NCBI RefSeq assembly: GCF_020906515.1
Contig: NC_085850.1
Coordinates: 3,038,001-3,102,000 of the forward strand
DNA from: Vanrija pseudolonga
Lineage: Eukaryota > Basidiomycota > Tremellomycetes > Trichosporonales > Trichosporonaceae
DNA: 64,000 nucleotides
Direction of reading: 5' to 3'
Part shown: piece by piece, positions 1 through 12,200 of the stretch
Layout of the letters: each line of letters begins with the position of its first letter
Position numbering within the stretch: position 1 is the first letter of the stretch
The notes under the pieces: model-generated
Database searches by the model: none
Seen by the model: only the letters and a program-made list of their open reading frames with translations
Told to the model about the DNA's origin: nothing
Position numbers and translations under genes: made by a program

Positions 1-156
1 GGTGGACACCTTCTCACAACCCAGGTCGCTGAGGTAGGTCATGACGCGCTGGGTGAGCGAGTTGGCGGCCGAGACGAGGAGGAGGATGCGCCACTTGCGC
101 ACGTCCTCTGGGATGGGAGGGAGCTCGGCGAGCGAGCGAGCAAGAGGCATGCTCAT
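1..156 (-). CDS. HoxX-like formyltransferase/enoyl-CoA hydratase protein, N-terminal fragment
   Basis: Reading the minus strand from an ATG at 156 gives 52 codons, open to the window edge. After about 20 linker residues the protein reads RKWRILLLVSAANSLTQRV, which resembles the first beta-strand and glycine-poor loop (RILLL--NSLTQR) that opens HoxX-family proteins. In that family an N-terminal formyltransferase fold is joined to an enoyl-CoA hydratase/isomerase domain. Fungal members are known but poorly characterised. Only the first strand and helix are visible, so the assignment rests on one motif. The nearest upstream gene on this strand begins beyond the 1.6 kb spacer to MRE11. Confidence 0.45.
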   Translation of the reverse strand, partial: MSMPLARSLAELPPIPEDVRKWRILLLVSAANSLTQRVMTYLSDLGCEKVST

Positions 157-1816
157 GCTGAATGTGATGGGGGGATGAGGTGGATAGAGAGTGAGAGAGA
201 AGGCAAAAGGAGTGTGAGATGCAATGTGATGCGATCTGGTCTTTGTTCTGCGTCGAGGGAAGGTGGGTCGGCCTGGCTGGTGCTGGGGCTGGTGCTGCTG
301 CTGCTGCGGTGTGGGTTTGGCGTGACGCGCGGCGGTGACTGGAACAAAGGGAGGTCCGTTGGCGCGAAGGAGGGTGGGGTACTATGCACAAGTAGCAAGG
401 AGAGACCGGGGACTGGGAGAATGCAGTCGTTGTCGTCTGAATCGGCAGTAGCAGTAGTTATCAATTGACTGGCCAGAGACTAGCGCGCGCGCTGTAGAAA
501 CACAAGAGGTGTCAGCTGGTCTTGTCCTCCCCTATTCATATTTGGTGTTAATGAGTTTCAAGATCTTTGGCGCGCGCGCAGCGGGGAGAGGTTGCGGTGG
601 TGTGGAACACCACCAGTGGTGATCCCCATGCACAGTGGCTTCGGGGGGCGCAGTACCAGATCTGACAGATGGTCACTCACGTCGAGCGTTGGTCTCCAAG
701 GATACAATGGGGGGCAGAGAGACAGTCGAGTCGTCTTGGGAGGGCGAGAAGCCGTGGCGGGGGTTGGGGTATGGTGGGGGGTGTGTGGGTGCCCAAGTCG
801 CGCAGGTCCAAGTGTGTTTTATAACTGACTAGTTGTTGCTCGGTGACAGGATTTACGAGGTGCGTGAAGGCTGCTGCTTGCTGCTGCTGCTGCTGCTTGA
901 TGCGCTCATGCCGCGCTGATCATGGCTGCATGGCTGTAGCATTGTCGCCTCTCGCCTGTCTGCCTCGTCTCCCTGGTGCCGCGCAACCACCTACATCAGA
1001 GGCGGCGCCCAGGCGGCTGATTGCGGTTGTTACGGCTGCCCCGCTTTCCGAGCGGCTTGCGCCAGCGGCAGAAGCGGCAGCACCTGGCAACACGAGCGGC
1101 AGCGGCGGCGTCTGCACCTGGTGTGCGGCTCACACGCGACTGCGCGACTGTCGTTGTCTCGCTCGTCTCGTCTTGGGGGCACTAGAAGAGCGACGCCAGT
1201 TGTCATAGTGGTCGTCGTGCGGGAGGGCAGGGTCCACTCTTGGTCGCGCCTCCGGGAGACGTTGCATTGGTGCAGATTCGGCGCCAACGCCAATGATGGA
1301 AGTGCCGCCCATCCGACCCCGATTACGGCTGCGACATAGGAACACAGAAAAAAAAGAGTCTAAGGGTCACACTCCCCTCCAACACGTCAACATGCCAATT
1401 CTATGGGCGTTACCAAATGATCGGGCGAGCCGGCCAGGGCCAGCCCGGAAAACAGGGTGGGGCTTGCAACGGCTGCCGCACGCGGCCAGGGTCTAACACT
1501 ACACACGATATTTTCAACCACCAGACTCCGACACCGTGTCGGGGAAGCCAGCGGGTATGACGGGAGGTGGGATGGCTAATGCACAATAGGGATGGGGCCA
1601 GTTCAATTCTTAATCGCTGTCGCTTTCCACCTGCGGGTGTCAAGTTAGTGAACGCCTCGTCAGCCCGGAACACGAGCCGGGGAATTTTTCCTGCTTCCAG
1701 CCAGCCGACTGCCGAGTGACGCACCAGTCGAGAACCCCTCGCGCCTTGAGCCTTCTTGGTAAAGCTGATGTGTGTCGTTAGGGCTCTGGAAGGGATCCAT
1801 CACAACAAGGTTCCAC
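157..1816. other. Intergenic spacer between HoxX-like gene and MRE11
   Basis: About 1.66 kb without a convincing coding exon on either strand. The open frames here are short, overlap on both strands and are rich in Ser/Arg/Pro or Cys runs, as expected from GC-rich noncoding DNA. Short GCTGCT runs occur near 870-900. The part next to 156 should hold the promoter of the HoxX-like gene. The part next to 1817 should hold the MRE11 3' UTR, or possibly one more MRE11 exon (see that entry). Confidence 0.5.
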
Positions 1817-4591
1817 TTACGAGAGCTGGGTCTGACGTTGCGGACGGCTTGCGGCCCCGGACGTCTTGGTGGACCTGGCCGAAGTGGCCGCCTTCTTCGC
1901 AGTGCCTGATGGCGTTTTAGGTGCCGCCTTTGCTTTGGCGGCTCGAGACTTTGCGGCTGCCTTTGGAGGTGGCGACGGAGGCTCGTCTGACATGTACTGC
2001 TCATCCTCGTCGTTGTCGTCGTCCGAGGCAGGCGTAAACTGTTTTGAGTTTGAGGTTGCAAGGGAACACATGGGTCAGTCAATGTTCTCGCCCCCACCCA
2101 ATCCAAACAGGCAGTCGCCGCCGCAACCCCCTCCGTTTTAAACCTACAAGTGCTGGTTGACCCTTGGACTTCGCAGCAGCACGAGGCCGAGTGGCACCGT
2201 TCCTCGCAGGCACACGGACCTGGTCGTCAGAGTCTTCTTCCATCCTGACGTTATCAGCTTTCACGGGCCGCGGTCGAAAAAAAGGCGGACGGTGGCACCT
2301 ACATGCTATCCTCGGCTGCGAGGCGAGTGTCAGCTCATGCAAACCTGGAGGGATATCCATCCATACCCATGCTGTCATTGTCTGAAGCTCGGTTGCGGCC
2401 TTTGCCCTTGGCCTGTGTCCGTTTCAGCACCGCTTTGGCATTCGCTTCACCTTCTTGGACTTGTCCTGTCGCGCCGGTTGCTCTGCAAAGTGAGATGCCA
2501 CACTATACCCCGAGGGTCAGTCAACCATCCCCAGTGCTCGGGCATAACATACGTGTCCTTCGCATTGGCCATCTGCGTTGTCAGAAGCTGTTCTTTTCTT
2601 GGCCACTCACCTCCTCCTCCACATTCTCCTCCTCGACATCGCGGCTGCGCATCTCCTTGCCGACGCCCTCGAGAGTTCCTGACACAAAGCTGCTTTGTCA
2701 GCGTCCACTTGCCACCATGTGGCAAAGGACTTACTCCTTGATGGCGTCCTTGTCATCCTTGTCCACAAAGCGCATCACCGCATCCTCCAGGCCATCCTCA
2801 ATGAGGACGTCCAGGCTTTGTGCCTTCAGGTACTGGCGCACCAGGTTTGCCATGCGGACCTTTGCTAAACGGTCGCTCGTCGTCATGGCAGCCATGCCAT
2901 CGTCGTCGTCGTCACCATCACTGAACCCTTCGTCGCCCTCAGGAACGTCGGGCCTGTTGGCAGCCTCTGCCGCGTGGGATCAGTTTCACTGGACAGACAA
3001 AGACTTCCCAAATGACGAACTTTTCTCGGTCTTCTTCTTGCGATAATACTGGAGCACATCGCGTGGGTTGGCCACCCTCCCAATGAAATCCTGTCCAAAA
3101 CGAACAGGGTTTGTCATTTCCTTCGCCTCCGAGGTTTCAACCTTAAGGTTTGTGTGAGCAGCAGGGCGAGGCACCCACCGGACCCAGCGGAGTATCAGCC
3201 TCACGTACCTTGAGACGAATCAATGGCAGCATCATTTCCTCCTGAGACGCATCGTGTGTTTCATTCCACTTCCTGCGAGCAGTTCGGATCAAATCCTCGA
3301 CCTGGCAATGTCAGCCACTAACCTTGCTCTTTCACACTTACCCTACCACGCAAAAAGGCCGAAATGGTGTCCTTCTCGTCGAGGTTGATCTTCGAGTCTG
3401 GCTTCGCAGCCTCTTCGGCCAGCACAACCTCATCGAGCTCAAACGGGCGAACAGTCTTGAGCGGGTACGATGCAATCTGGAACTGGCTGCCTTGAACCGA
3501 CAAGATGCCGACATGTCTGGCAGACATCAGTAAATCAATGACGGCAACATCACGCACTTCTGCAACGCTTCTCCCGGGGCCAGACTTGTTGCCACTGAGC
3601 TTCCAGGCTGTGTGATGAAGTATTCTTTACCCTCCACGGATTCAGGTGTGATACGGCAGTCATGTTCATGTCCCCAGACGACGAGCTTGATCGAATCATC
3701 GAACATGCCCTCGGGGACAAACTGCTGAGGCCCGTGCTTGACACTTGGCAAGTCAGTCTTGGGCCCGTCTCGACTCGACCCAAACCCACCGATTCTGGTG
3801 GACCAGGAGGATGTTGAACCAGTCATCTTCCGCAATCTCTCCGCCTTCTGGCATGTACATCTTGACACGATTCGACCGCAGCTCATAGTGCATGCGCTGG
3901 TCCTTGACGTTGCCAACGCCGTAGAGGGCAAGATGGGTGTCGCCCTTGCGGAGAAGGATGGGGCGGATCTTGATTCCCTTATCCTCTGGCTCGTTGGCCT
4001 CATCAGCAGAGAGATCGACTTTGCCAAAGTAGTTGAGAACGCCAGACACGGAGAGCACGTCAAGGGCACAAAGCGCTCCTTCCTGGATAGCTTAGCTTCG
4101 TCCACTGTCGTCAACTCACTGGTCCAGTGCCCTGGGGGTCGTCGTGGTTACCGTGGATGGAGAAGACCGGGATGGCAATGTTGAGGTTCGGGTCCTCGTA
4201 GTTGACAGCAGGGAAGCTGCGCGTCAGGTATGGGCATGGCTCCTCCTGCCACTCACGAGAAACCAGGCGTCGAGCCGTCCATGGGATCGCTCAGGAGCTC
4301 AAACGAGATCGGCTTGTCACCCAGGGTGTACTGTCGTAGGAGAGCGATAGTCTGGTGCATGCATGTTCGACTTGGCTTGTTCTCGTGGAACAGGTCGCCG
4401 GCGAGGAGGATGAAGTCGACTTGTTCCTCGACAGCCAGCTGAAGGATCTCGCGAAAGGTGTTGATGGCGTCTTGGCCACGGATGGGGTCCTTCTCGGCAT
4501 ACCCGATATGGTTATCTGTAGCGAGCAGGATGCGGAAGCAGCTGTTGACGGTCGTGTCAGCGTCTGAAAGCAAGCCAGGGAAGGTGGTCAT
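1817..4591 (-). CDS. MRE11: MRE11 double-strand break repair nuclease
   Basis: MRE11 is the Mn-dependent exonuclease/endonuclease of the MRE11-RAD50-NBS1 complex, acting in nuclear break sensing, end resection and telomere upkeep. Phosphodiesterase motifs are all visible: [10 protein letters not shown] near residue 25, [12 protein letters not shown], then [28 protein letters not shown] and [10 protein letters not shown] capping domain with [18 protein letters not shown] follows, then an acidic, Lys/Ala-rich tail ending near QTQLS. My model has 14 exons (4591-4257, 4216-4120, 4082-3790, 3743-3558, 3516-3342, 3301-3209, 3141-3021, 2966-2735, 2689-2611, 2572-2553, 2482-2367, 2315-2303, 2244-2148, 2038-1817), giving 692 residues in a consistent frame. 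Exons of 20 and 13 nt are unusually small. The TAA at 1819-1817 lies inside a GTAAGT, so one more downstream exon cannot be excluded. An in-frame upstream ATG at 4696 exists, but 4591 gives the usual MRE11 N-terminus. Confidence 0.93.
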
Positions 4592-4779
4592 GGCCGACGG
4601 AGGGGGCGGGGGCACAACGCGAGAGAAGGGAAGCGGTGGAATGTCGGCGCTCCGTGCTATCCAGGCTATCCAGGAGCGCACGGAGAGGAGGCCCACGGGA
4701 GGGCCAGAATTAGTCGCAGAGTCGAGTCACGGAGCCGATACCGCGGCTCGCTGTAGCTGGGCCCAGGAGGGCATCCTCA

Positions 4780-5090
4780 CTACAGGTCGGGGAAGGCATC
4801 GGGGTGGGGAGGTGGGGCAAGACAGTCTGCGCGACACTGGCTACCAAGAGCGCTGGAGAGTGGTGGGATACAATGCAACTCACTTGTCTTCATCTGGAGG
4901 GGATAGCAAGTTAGCTAGCCTGTCGAGGCCCTCGCGCGCGTCTTCCTCACCAGGCTGGTCGATACTCGGTGCCGCTTCCGCGACACTGCAGGAAGGCGTG
5001 TCAGCTGCAGACCTCACGATAAACAGCTGTGCAGCCGACCCACCTAAATCCCCGCTCCCGTGATGGGCTTGGTGTTGGTTGCTGTGACAT
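4780..5090 (-). CDS. Small hypothetical protein upstream of MRE11
   Basis: A three-exon minus-strand model (5090-5044, 4985-4884, 4852-4780) encodes 73 residues beginning MSQQPTPSPSRERGFSVAEA and continuing with an acidic segment (DQPGEEDAREGLDRLANLL). Splice sites fit this genome: GTGGGT donor with CTGACAC before CTGCAG, then GTGAGT. The third exon is uncertain. Using a later acceptor would end the protein at 4710 instead. I recognise no family. It is the only nearby segment that splices cleanly into an ATG-to-stop frame, and it sits head-to-tail with MRE11, about 190 nt upstream of the MRE11 start. Confidence 0.35.
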
Positions 5091-6091
5091 TGCAGTGTGC
5101 TGGTGAGAGAGGAGGTGTTGTTGAAAGACAGAATCAACCTTGGCTCGTCTGGCCGATCAGTGACGACAGAAGTTGCTTCGGCGCGTCGCGTGGGTGGGTG
5201 GGTGAGTGGACCGGGAGAACGGTCACGTGACATGTCAACAGAGATCGTCGCCGGCAATGCCAGTGACAGCCGGCCGAGGGGCGGCGACAATGGATCAACA
5301 ACAGTCCAGACGACGGTGACGACGACGACAACGCGCGCCCAAGCATGGGGCAACAACCGTCACGACTTTATCTCATCGACATTACTCTTGCCACCTTCGG
5401 TCCAGTCGGCAGCGCCGCAGCACTGACGCATTGATCTCCGCCTTGGCACCGAGGACAAGCACTCTGTCGGCGGTGCACGGCGACAGGGAACACGGCCAAA
5501 GCGGTGCGGTGACGCCGAGGGGCTCCAGGCACCAAGCCTCCACGATTCGAAGAGCGGCGAAAAGACGGACCGCAACTGTGAAGCTTGTCGAGACCACTGA
5601 GCATCTGTGCAATGATGGTATGACAAGGCAAGATGCTCAAAGCTTCCAGTACACGTGCAAGGAGGTTGACTCTGGAGCCGAAGTTGAAACGTTTGTTGCT
5701 ATGATTAGATCCGACCATGGCTGCCCGAATTGCTAACTTGGAATGTAACGACTAACCAGCCAACCCTGATTTGACCGTTTCATTAGGAGAGTGATCAAGT
5801 GTCGCTCGATGATGACGCTGGGCTGACCCGCCTCTCGCTCTTCGGCGAACACGAGCCTTGGCCTAGAGAGGTAAGTTCAAAAACAACAAAAACACATTGT
5901 CGGTGGCTTTTGTCGTTCGGCGTCGTCGTCACTGGTCACTGCTAACTCGACCTCGTCAACAACACACTCTACACACTCTCCCACACACTCCAAGACGGAC
6001 ATATAACTCGTGCCAACGCATCCAGTCTCTTGCATTCGCACATCCTCTCTCCCCCCACTCGACCTCGACCTCCCACTCCGCTCACTCCAAC
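5091..6091. other. Spacer before PhoD-like gene, possible short exons
   Basis: About 1 kb. Two stretches look faintly coding but could not be assembled into a gene. One is a minus-strand frame near 5612-5382 (reads ADRVLVLGAKAEINASV before a stop). The other is a plus-strand segment near 5788-5871, bounded by TTTCATTAG and AGAG/GTAAGT, reading DDDAGLTRLSLFGEHEPWPR. The second could be an untranslated or alternative first exon of the phosphatase gene downstream. The last 150 nt are rich in CACTC and CCCACTC, as is usual just upstream of starts here. Confidence 0.3.
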
Positions 6092-8887
6092 ATGTGAGCT
6101 CTTCCCACAGATAGCTTGACTGACACTCTAGGGACACGGCCGGAGTGTCTGCTACGCTTCGCGCCGAGCAGCAAGCGCGCCAGGCAGCGCGCGAGGCGCG
6201 CGCTTCGTACTATGCGCACCCGCTCCTCCACCTGCACACTTACATCGGCGAGGATTCCACCTCGGACTCGTCCAACGAACACCTGCCGCCCCTCGTCTCG
6301 CCGACCGCCGCGCCGCTCAACGCTCCTTTCTCCGCAGAGGCCCCAGCGGCGCCGGTGGCGGGCTCGTCAACGGGAGTTCAGGCTGAAGGCCCGCCCGTTC
6401 CCCCCAAGACAGCCGACGCGCTCCTTCAGCACCGCCCGCCCGCGACCGAAGTCGAGGCAGAGGAGCCCAACAAGGCCATCTTTCCTCGCCCTGGCCCGAC
6501 TGCAGAGGCGATCGAGGCTGCTCGGAAGGACCCCAAAGCTGCTGCTACTGGCCCGAACGGCGCGCCAGCAAAGGCCGAGCCCCACTGGAGCACGTTGGCT
6601 GCTATGCAGCCTCACCTTCAGCTGATGTACGTTGCTTCCACTTTGTGCTGATCCGCCGCTCACTCCCTAGGTGCGGTCCTTTGCTGTCCTACTACACGAT
6701 TCTCGATGGCGTCTGGTACGGCGCGGCCATGGTCGTCACAGCCGACAAGTGAGTGGTCGCCTATCCGTACTGGCACAGTAGCAGCTCACACAGCATCAGC
6801 GGAAGCCAGTTCGAGCCCACTCCCCTGCTGCACCTCCGCTTCAACCGGTACGCTGGTGTGGACCAGACGGGGCCCGAGGTTCTGCCTCCCGCGACGATCC
6901 CTTCCCAAAGGATCTACACCTACAACGACCCCAAGCAAGGGCCGTGCTCGTTCTGGCGATTCATGCTGCATATCCCCGTTCAGCACGCCGAAACCGTGGT
7001 CAAGTACAGCCTGAACCGAGGTGCCGAGCTCGCGTTTGTGGTGCCGGCGCTCGGTCAGAACCTGCGCTGGACGGCACACAGTTGTAACGGTTAGTTCGGA
7101 GTCCCGGAGCTTTGCTAACTACGTGTAGGCTTCTCGTCTGGTATCAACCCCGATGACTTCAAGGGCGACTGGGACTCGGGCTATGATCCACTGTGGGAGG
7201 ACATGCTGGAGAAGCACCACCTCCAGCCCTACCATTGCATGGTGGGCGGCGGTGATCAGATCTACTGCGATGCCCTGACGTTGGAGCCTGAGATGCAGTG
7301 TGAGCGGAGTGAAAGCCGTGCCAGAGATGAGCTGACGCCCTGTCTAGCGTGGATCAATGCTCCCGATCGCAAGGCCAAGCTCTCGCATCCTCTGACGGAT
7401 GACTTCGTGAGTGCCTAGTATCGACTTGCGCTGACCGTGGCAGAAAGCTGCTCTGGACCGTTTCCTGTAAGCCCCAGTCTTCCTCGACCAGGCCGATGCT
7501 GACAGCCAGGTTCAACCACTACGCTCTGCATTTCCGCCGCGGCGCATTTGGGCGCGCCAACTCGACCATTCCAATGTCAGTGTTGATGGTCGGATGGTAG
7601 CTGACGTCCGCAGGGTCAACATGCTGGACGACCACGACCTTATTGATGGCTTTGGCACGTACGATGACGAGACGATGGCATCGCCCGTCTTCTCATACAT
7701 CGGAAGCCGCGGATACTTTGTGAGTTGCCTTTTGAGCGAGAGCTGACCACCGCAGTGGTTCCTGCTGTTCCAGCTGTTTACAGTGGACGAAGTCGACGGC
7801 GTCGATCACGAGTACCCGTCGCACCCCATCAAGAGCATGGTTATCGGTGCCCACGGCCCGTGGATTCCGTTCCACAACCACTCGCTCTCCGTGTACCTCG
7901 GCCCCAAGGTCCACATGATTGCACTCGACTGCCGTGCGGAGCGCAAGCTGAACCAGATTGTCTCCCCCGAGACGTATTCCATCATCTTCGACATCATCGA
8001 CCGTCTTCCCCCGAACGTCGAGCAGCTCGTCATGCTCCTCGGTGTGCCAATCGGTATGAGGGTGGCAGTGTCCAAGCTAACGCCGCAGCGTACCCGCGCA
8101 TGTCGTTCCTCGAGCACTTCCTCGGCGCCAAGTACAACCCGGTCAACATCCTGGCCCGCCACAATGCCCTGGGCTTGGGCGGCATGGTGAACAAGTTCAA
8201 CCAGGCCTCGGAGCTCCTCGATGACCTCAACGACCATTGGTGTGCCAACGTCCACAAGAAGGAGCGCAACTGGCTCGTGCTCGAGATGCAGCGCATCGCC
8301 CAGACTCAGAAGCTGCGCATCACCTTCCTCTCCGGCGACGTGCACCTCGCCGCGGTTGGATGCCTCTTCACATACAAGGCCAAGCTCGACCCCGAGGTTG
8401 ACCACAGGTACATGCTCAACGTTGTCTCGAGCGCCATTGTCAACACGCCGCCGCCCGCAGGCGCGGCTGCGATGGTTTCGATTCTGTCCGGACACAAGCA
8501 CCGCACCTTGCATAGTACGTCCACGGTGCCAGTCCCCGCTAACACTTGGCAGAGCAGCGCACCGACGAGAAGATGCTGCCAGTGTTCGACAAGGACACGG
8601 ATGGCAAGGCGCAGCGCAAGCCGGTCAGTCAAGCTCCTTGACCCCCAATGGTATCAACTGACAAACAACAGTTCGTGCTCCCACGGCGAAACTACGCCTC
8701 GATCGAGTACCTTCCGTCTGGTGATCTCGTCTTTGACATCCGTGTCGAGAAGCACAAGGGCTCGGGAGACACCGTCTCGTACCCAGTCAAGGCGCCACCT
8801 CCCCGCTGGGAGGCGCGCGCATACACTGCCCCATCTGTCGCCCCGTCTGTCGGTGCACCCTCTGTCCAGAACGGCGGTGCTAACTAG
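6092..8887 (+). CDS. PhoD-like metallophosphatase (fungal type)
   Basis: A large cytosolic-looking protein (about 750 residues after splicing) of the PhoD-like metallophosphoesterase family, which hydrolyses phosphodiesters or phosphomonoesters. The start ATG is split: AT at 6092-6093, a short intron, then G at 6132, giving MDTAGVSATLRAEQ. Family landmarks in order are MVGGGDQIYCDAL (metal-binding GGDQxY), NMLDDHDLIDGFGTYDD (DDHD), IALDCRAERK, and late ITFLSGDVHLAAVG with the metal-ligand histidine. The N-terminal 150 residues are Ala/Pro-rich and probably disordered. About ten short introns interrupt it; typical ones are 6626-6671 and 6751-6796. The C-terminus is a low-complexity APSVAPSVGAPSV stretch. 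No signal peptide is visible. The substrate is unknown. Confidence 0.88.
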
Positions 8888-9274
8888 GATGGGGGGCAGG
8901 AGGAGCGACAAGAGCACAAAACACGACGATGGCTGTCCGCCATTTGTTGTAGTATGATGATTCGCAGAGAGTGATATATCACGCGTTGGACGATACCCAT
9001 GAGATACCCCGAGCCGGCCTTTTCATAATGGCGCTTCATGTGTGTACAGGTTACACAAGGAGTTGGAACCGATGCATCATATCACACAGCCCATGGCGCG
9101 CGCGCACCGGCACGGCCTCTACCTACACAAGCACATCGTCGTCGTCGACATCGTCATCATCCCTCCCTCCCCCCTCGTCACCTCGTAGCGCTGTCGTTGC
9201 TGGCCTCCAGCCTGTATCAACTGGCGGGGTAAATCAAAAGATCGGGTGAAAATCAATCGGGTATATGGTCACAC
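8888..9274. other. Convergent 3' spacer
   Basis: Short region between the stops of two convergent genes. It contains a GTCGTCGTCGACATCGTCAT run near 9137-9160 and TATATCACG at 8973, but no coding signal. It presumably holds both 3' UTRs. Confidence 0.5.
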
Positions 9275-12200
9275 TTAGTATCCCTCTTCTTCCTCCTCTT
9301 CTCCAACTGTGCAGGTTAGCGCGGTATGGGACGGGCGGACTTACCAAAGTGGAGAGGCTCTCCGTGCTTGTACCTCGCAGGGCTCGGTTCGCGACCCGGT
9401 GTGAGGTCGAAGATAGGACCTGGTGGGTTCAGACCGTATTCGTCGGCAACGTTCGCGCTGTTCTGGCGCTCTTGGGCAAACACACGCTCTATAACCGAGT
9501 CACGCTCCCCTCCGTAGGCAGAGTTTGTCCTCTCGCTGGCATAGGTTCGCTCGATGTACGAGTCCCGGTTGTCGTCGATTCCGCCGTACGCGGCATCCTC
9601 GCTGAACTCGGTGAAGTCCGTGTTGTTCGTCGCAGCACTGTCGCGGTAGCCGTCAACGATGGAGAAGAGGGCGTCGCGCTGGCTAGCCACGCGCGGCTTG
9701 GGGGCGACGAGGCCCTCGTATCCAGGCGAGTACGGGGGTTCGGTAGTCGACTCCTCTTCCTCGAGGGTAAGGATCTCGCGGGTGGCCGCCACGGGGGAGT
9801 CGGAGGGCGATTGCCGGCGGCGCATCGAGATCGAGTCGGAGGGCTGGACAGACGTGTCGTCCCCATTCGACGTGCGAACGGAGCTCGCATGTGAGTCCAG
9901 CCCACCGTGGTGAGAGTACGAGTTGCCTGCGCCATGGTCGTAGAGCGGCTGAGAGTCATCATTCTCATAGTGGTAGTGCTGAGGCCTGTTGTGGCCATCT
10001 GCCACGTCGTCATACTCGCGGCCGTGAGCATCAACAGAGCGGTCATACTCGTATTCTCCGGCACCATCTGAAAGACGGTCGGCGCTCTGCAGTTGAAGCG
10101 GCGGCTCAAGAGCAGGCAGCGGTTTGTTCGTCGCAGGCTTGGGGCTCACGCTGAGGCGCGAAAACTTGCCGGCCGGAGGGCTGACGTCAAGCTTGCGTGC
10201 TGGCGACTTTTCTGTGAGGGAGAGATCCTTGACAGTCGCGTCGCGGTTCATGGGACGAGCACCGTTAGCGATGAGAATGTCTGGGGAATGTTAGCAAGAA
10301 CGGTATGGGTGGCTTACCCATCCACTTCTCTTCGGTGTCGCCTTGCGGGCTGTTGTTTCCTGAACTCAAGCCACTAGCAGATTGAAGCTCAAAGTCCATC
10401 GAAACCTCACGCTGCTGGTCGCTACGGTTCTTGCGAGCCTTCTCTCGCTGGTCAGTGCCAGACTTGACGCGGCGAATCGACTTGAAGATGTTGGCCCGCG
10501 ACGTGCTGGACGCCTTGCTCTGCTCGTCATCCGCGCGCTTTCGGCCAACAGCTTCTGGCGTCGATGGGCTGTTGCCTGCCGACTTGGAGATGGTGGGCAC
10601 TGCGAGTGGCTTGGACGAGACATTCTTGGGCAGTGGTGGAAGAGGGGGGACCTTGGCAGTCGTCTTGGGAGTCGTGGGGTCGGCCGCAGCGTGCCAAAGG
10701 GAGGACGACACTGAGTGGTCCGCTCGAGACAGCGTGAGCTTCTTCTGCGAACCGCGGAACAGCATCTTGTCAAAATCCTCGTGCCGCTTGTCACTGCCAT
10801 ACTGCGACTTCTCCTTCTTTCGCCTTGAGAAGATCGATTGGAGCGTCTTCTTGCGCTTGGGGTCGGCAACCGCCATCTGGTAATCCAGGGGAACGCGCTC
10901 CTCGAACAGGAAGTAAATGTCGGTTGTGCGGGGGTCCTTGTGAGGGTGAGGCGCGTCTTGCTCCTCGGGGTGGTTTGGACGCGCCCGGTACTCGATCAGA
11001 GCCCAGGCAGCCTCTTTGAAGGTCAACTCTTCGCGGTCTGTCCATCCGGCACCCATCATGAGGTCGGCCCAGCAGTCGACAAAGGCCTCCTCCAGGTAGA
11101 TGCGTCCCTTGGAATCGGCACCCTCGAATCCAGCAGCCGGTCCGGTGCGAGGTGTCGTGTCGTGGGTGAAGGGGGTGGCTTCCTTCTGCGTCTTCTGGAG
11201 CCTGCGTCTCAGCTCGTCGCGCTCCTTTGGCCATTCGGTAATCGAGGACTGCACAGGGGCAGAGAAGGTGAGAGAGGCCGTGAGGAACGGCTCTGAGCGC
11301 GAGAATCCACCGCCAGCTGCGGCAAACTCGCTCCAGTCCATGGTTTGTCTGCGCTCGGCGACGCTCTGTACCGGTCAGTAGAGTTGAGCGGCTAGACACT
11401 CACCATCTTTGCGCTTTCGTTCAGGTCGAACTGCAGACGCTGACCAATGTCTCCTGGGTCGGAGTTTTGAGATGAAGAAGAGGCGTTTGGGTTTCTCTGC
11501 TTGGGGGCATCGAAACCCATGTCCTCGAACGCGCTCCACTCCTTGCCTGCCAGACTGCCAAACTTGCCGTCTTCGGCCTCATCCTTGTCGTCAGACTTGT
11601 TTGCTTCCTTGGGCTTGAGCGACATGCCGTACACGGTCTTGGTGTCACCCTGCTTGTGGGAGAGGGGGAGAGGAAGCGACTCCTTGACGCTCATCTTGCG
11701 ACGCCAGGGTGCAGAGAACTTGGGACGCGATGCCTCGCCTCGGCGGTTACTGAGCACAACGCGACCCCAGGTGTCCCAGCCAGTGGGGATGTCGTCGACC
11801 CAAGTCTCGGCGTTGACGACAAGGTCACGAGAGTACGCCCGGACTGTACGGCTGGCAACCTCGCAGCGAACAACTCGAGCGGCGCGTCGTGGGCGTCCCC
11901 TTGACAGGTCGGCGTCCGACGCGATCATGGAAGGGTATCCGTTGACCCATTCTTTTAACCTGGATGGAAGATCGGAAAGACCAAGGCCGTCCTTCTTGCC
12001 AGTCGACCGAATGTACGACAGGAGCAGGTGCTCCGTCGCAGACGCAGCCTTGACGAAGGCCGAGTGGGCAACCAGGCAAGGCGTGTTGGTCGGAATGTCA
12101 AAGAGAAGGGGTGCGAACAACGACGCCAAACTGTGCGGGGTAAGACCCGACAGGTGGGAGTGCGCCGCGAACCGGGACAGCAGGCCGAACAGGGGGTTGA

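Noticed and set aside
5382-5718. Minus-strand gene upstream of the PhoD-like phosphatase
   Set aside because: A protein-like fragment exists, but no start, splice partners or homology could be established.
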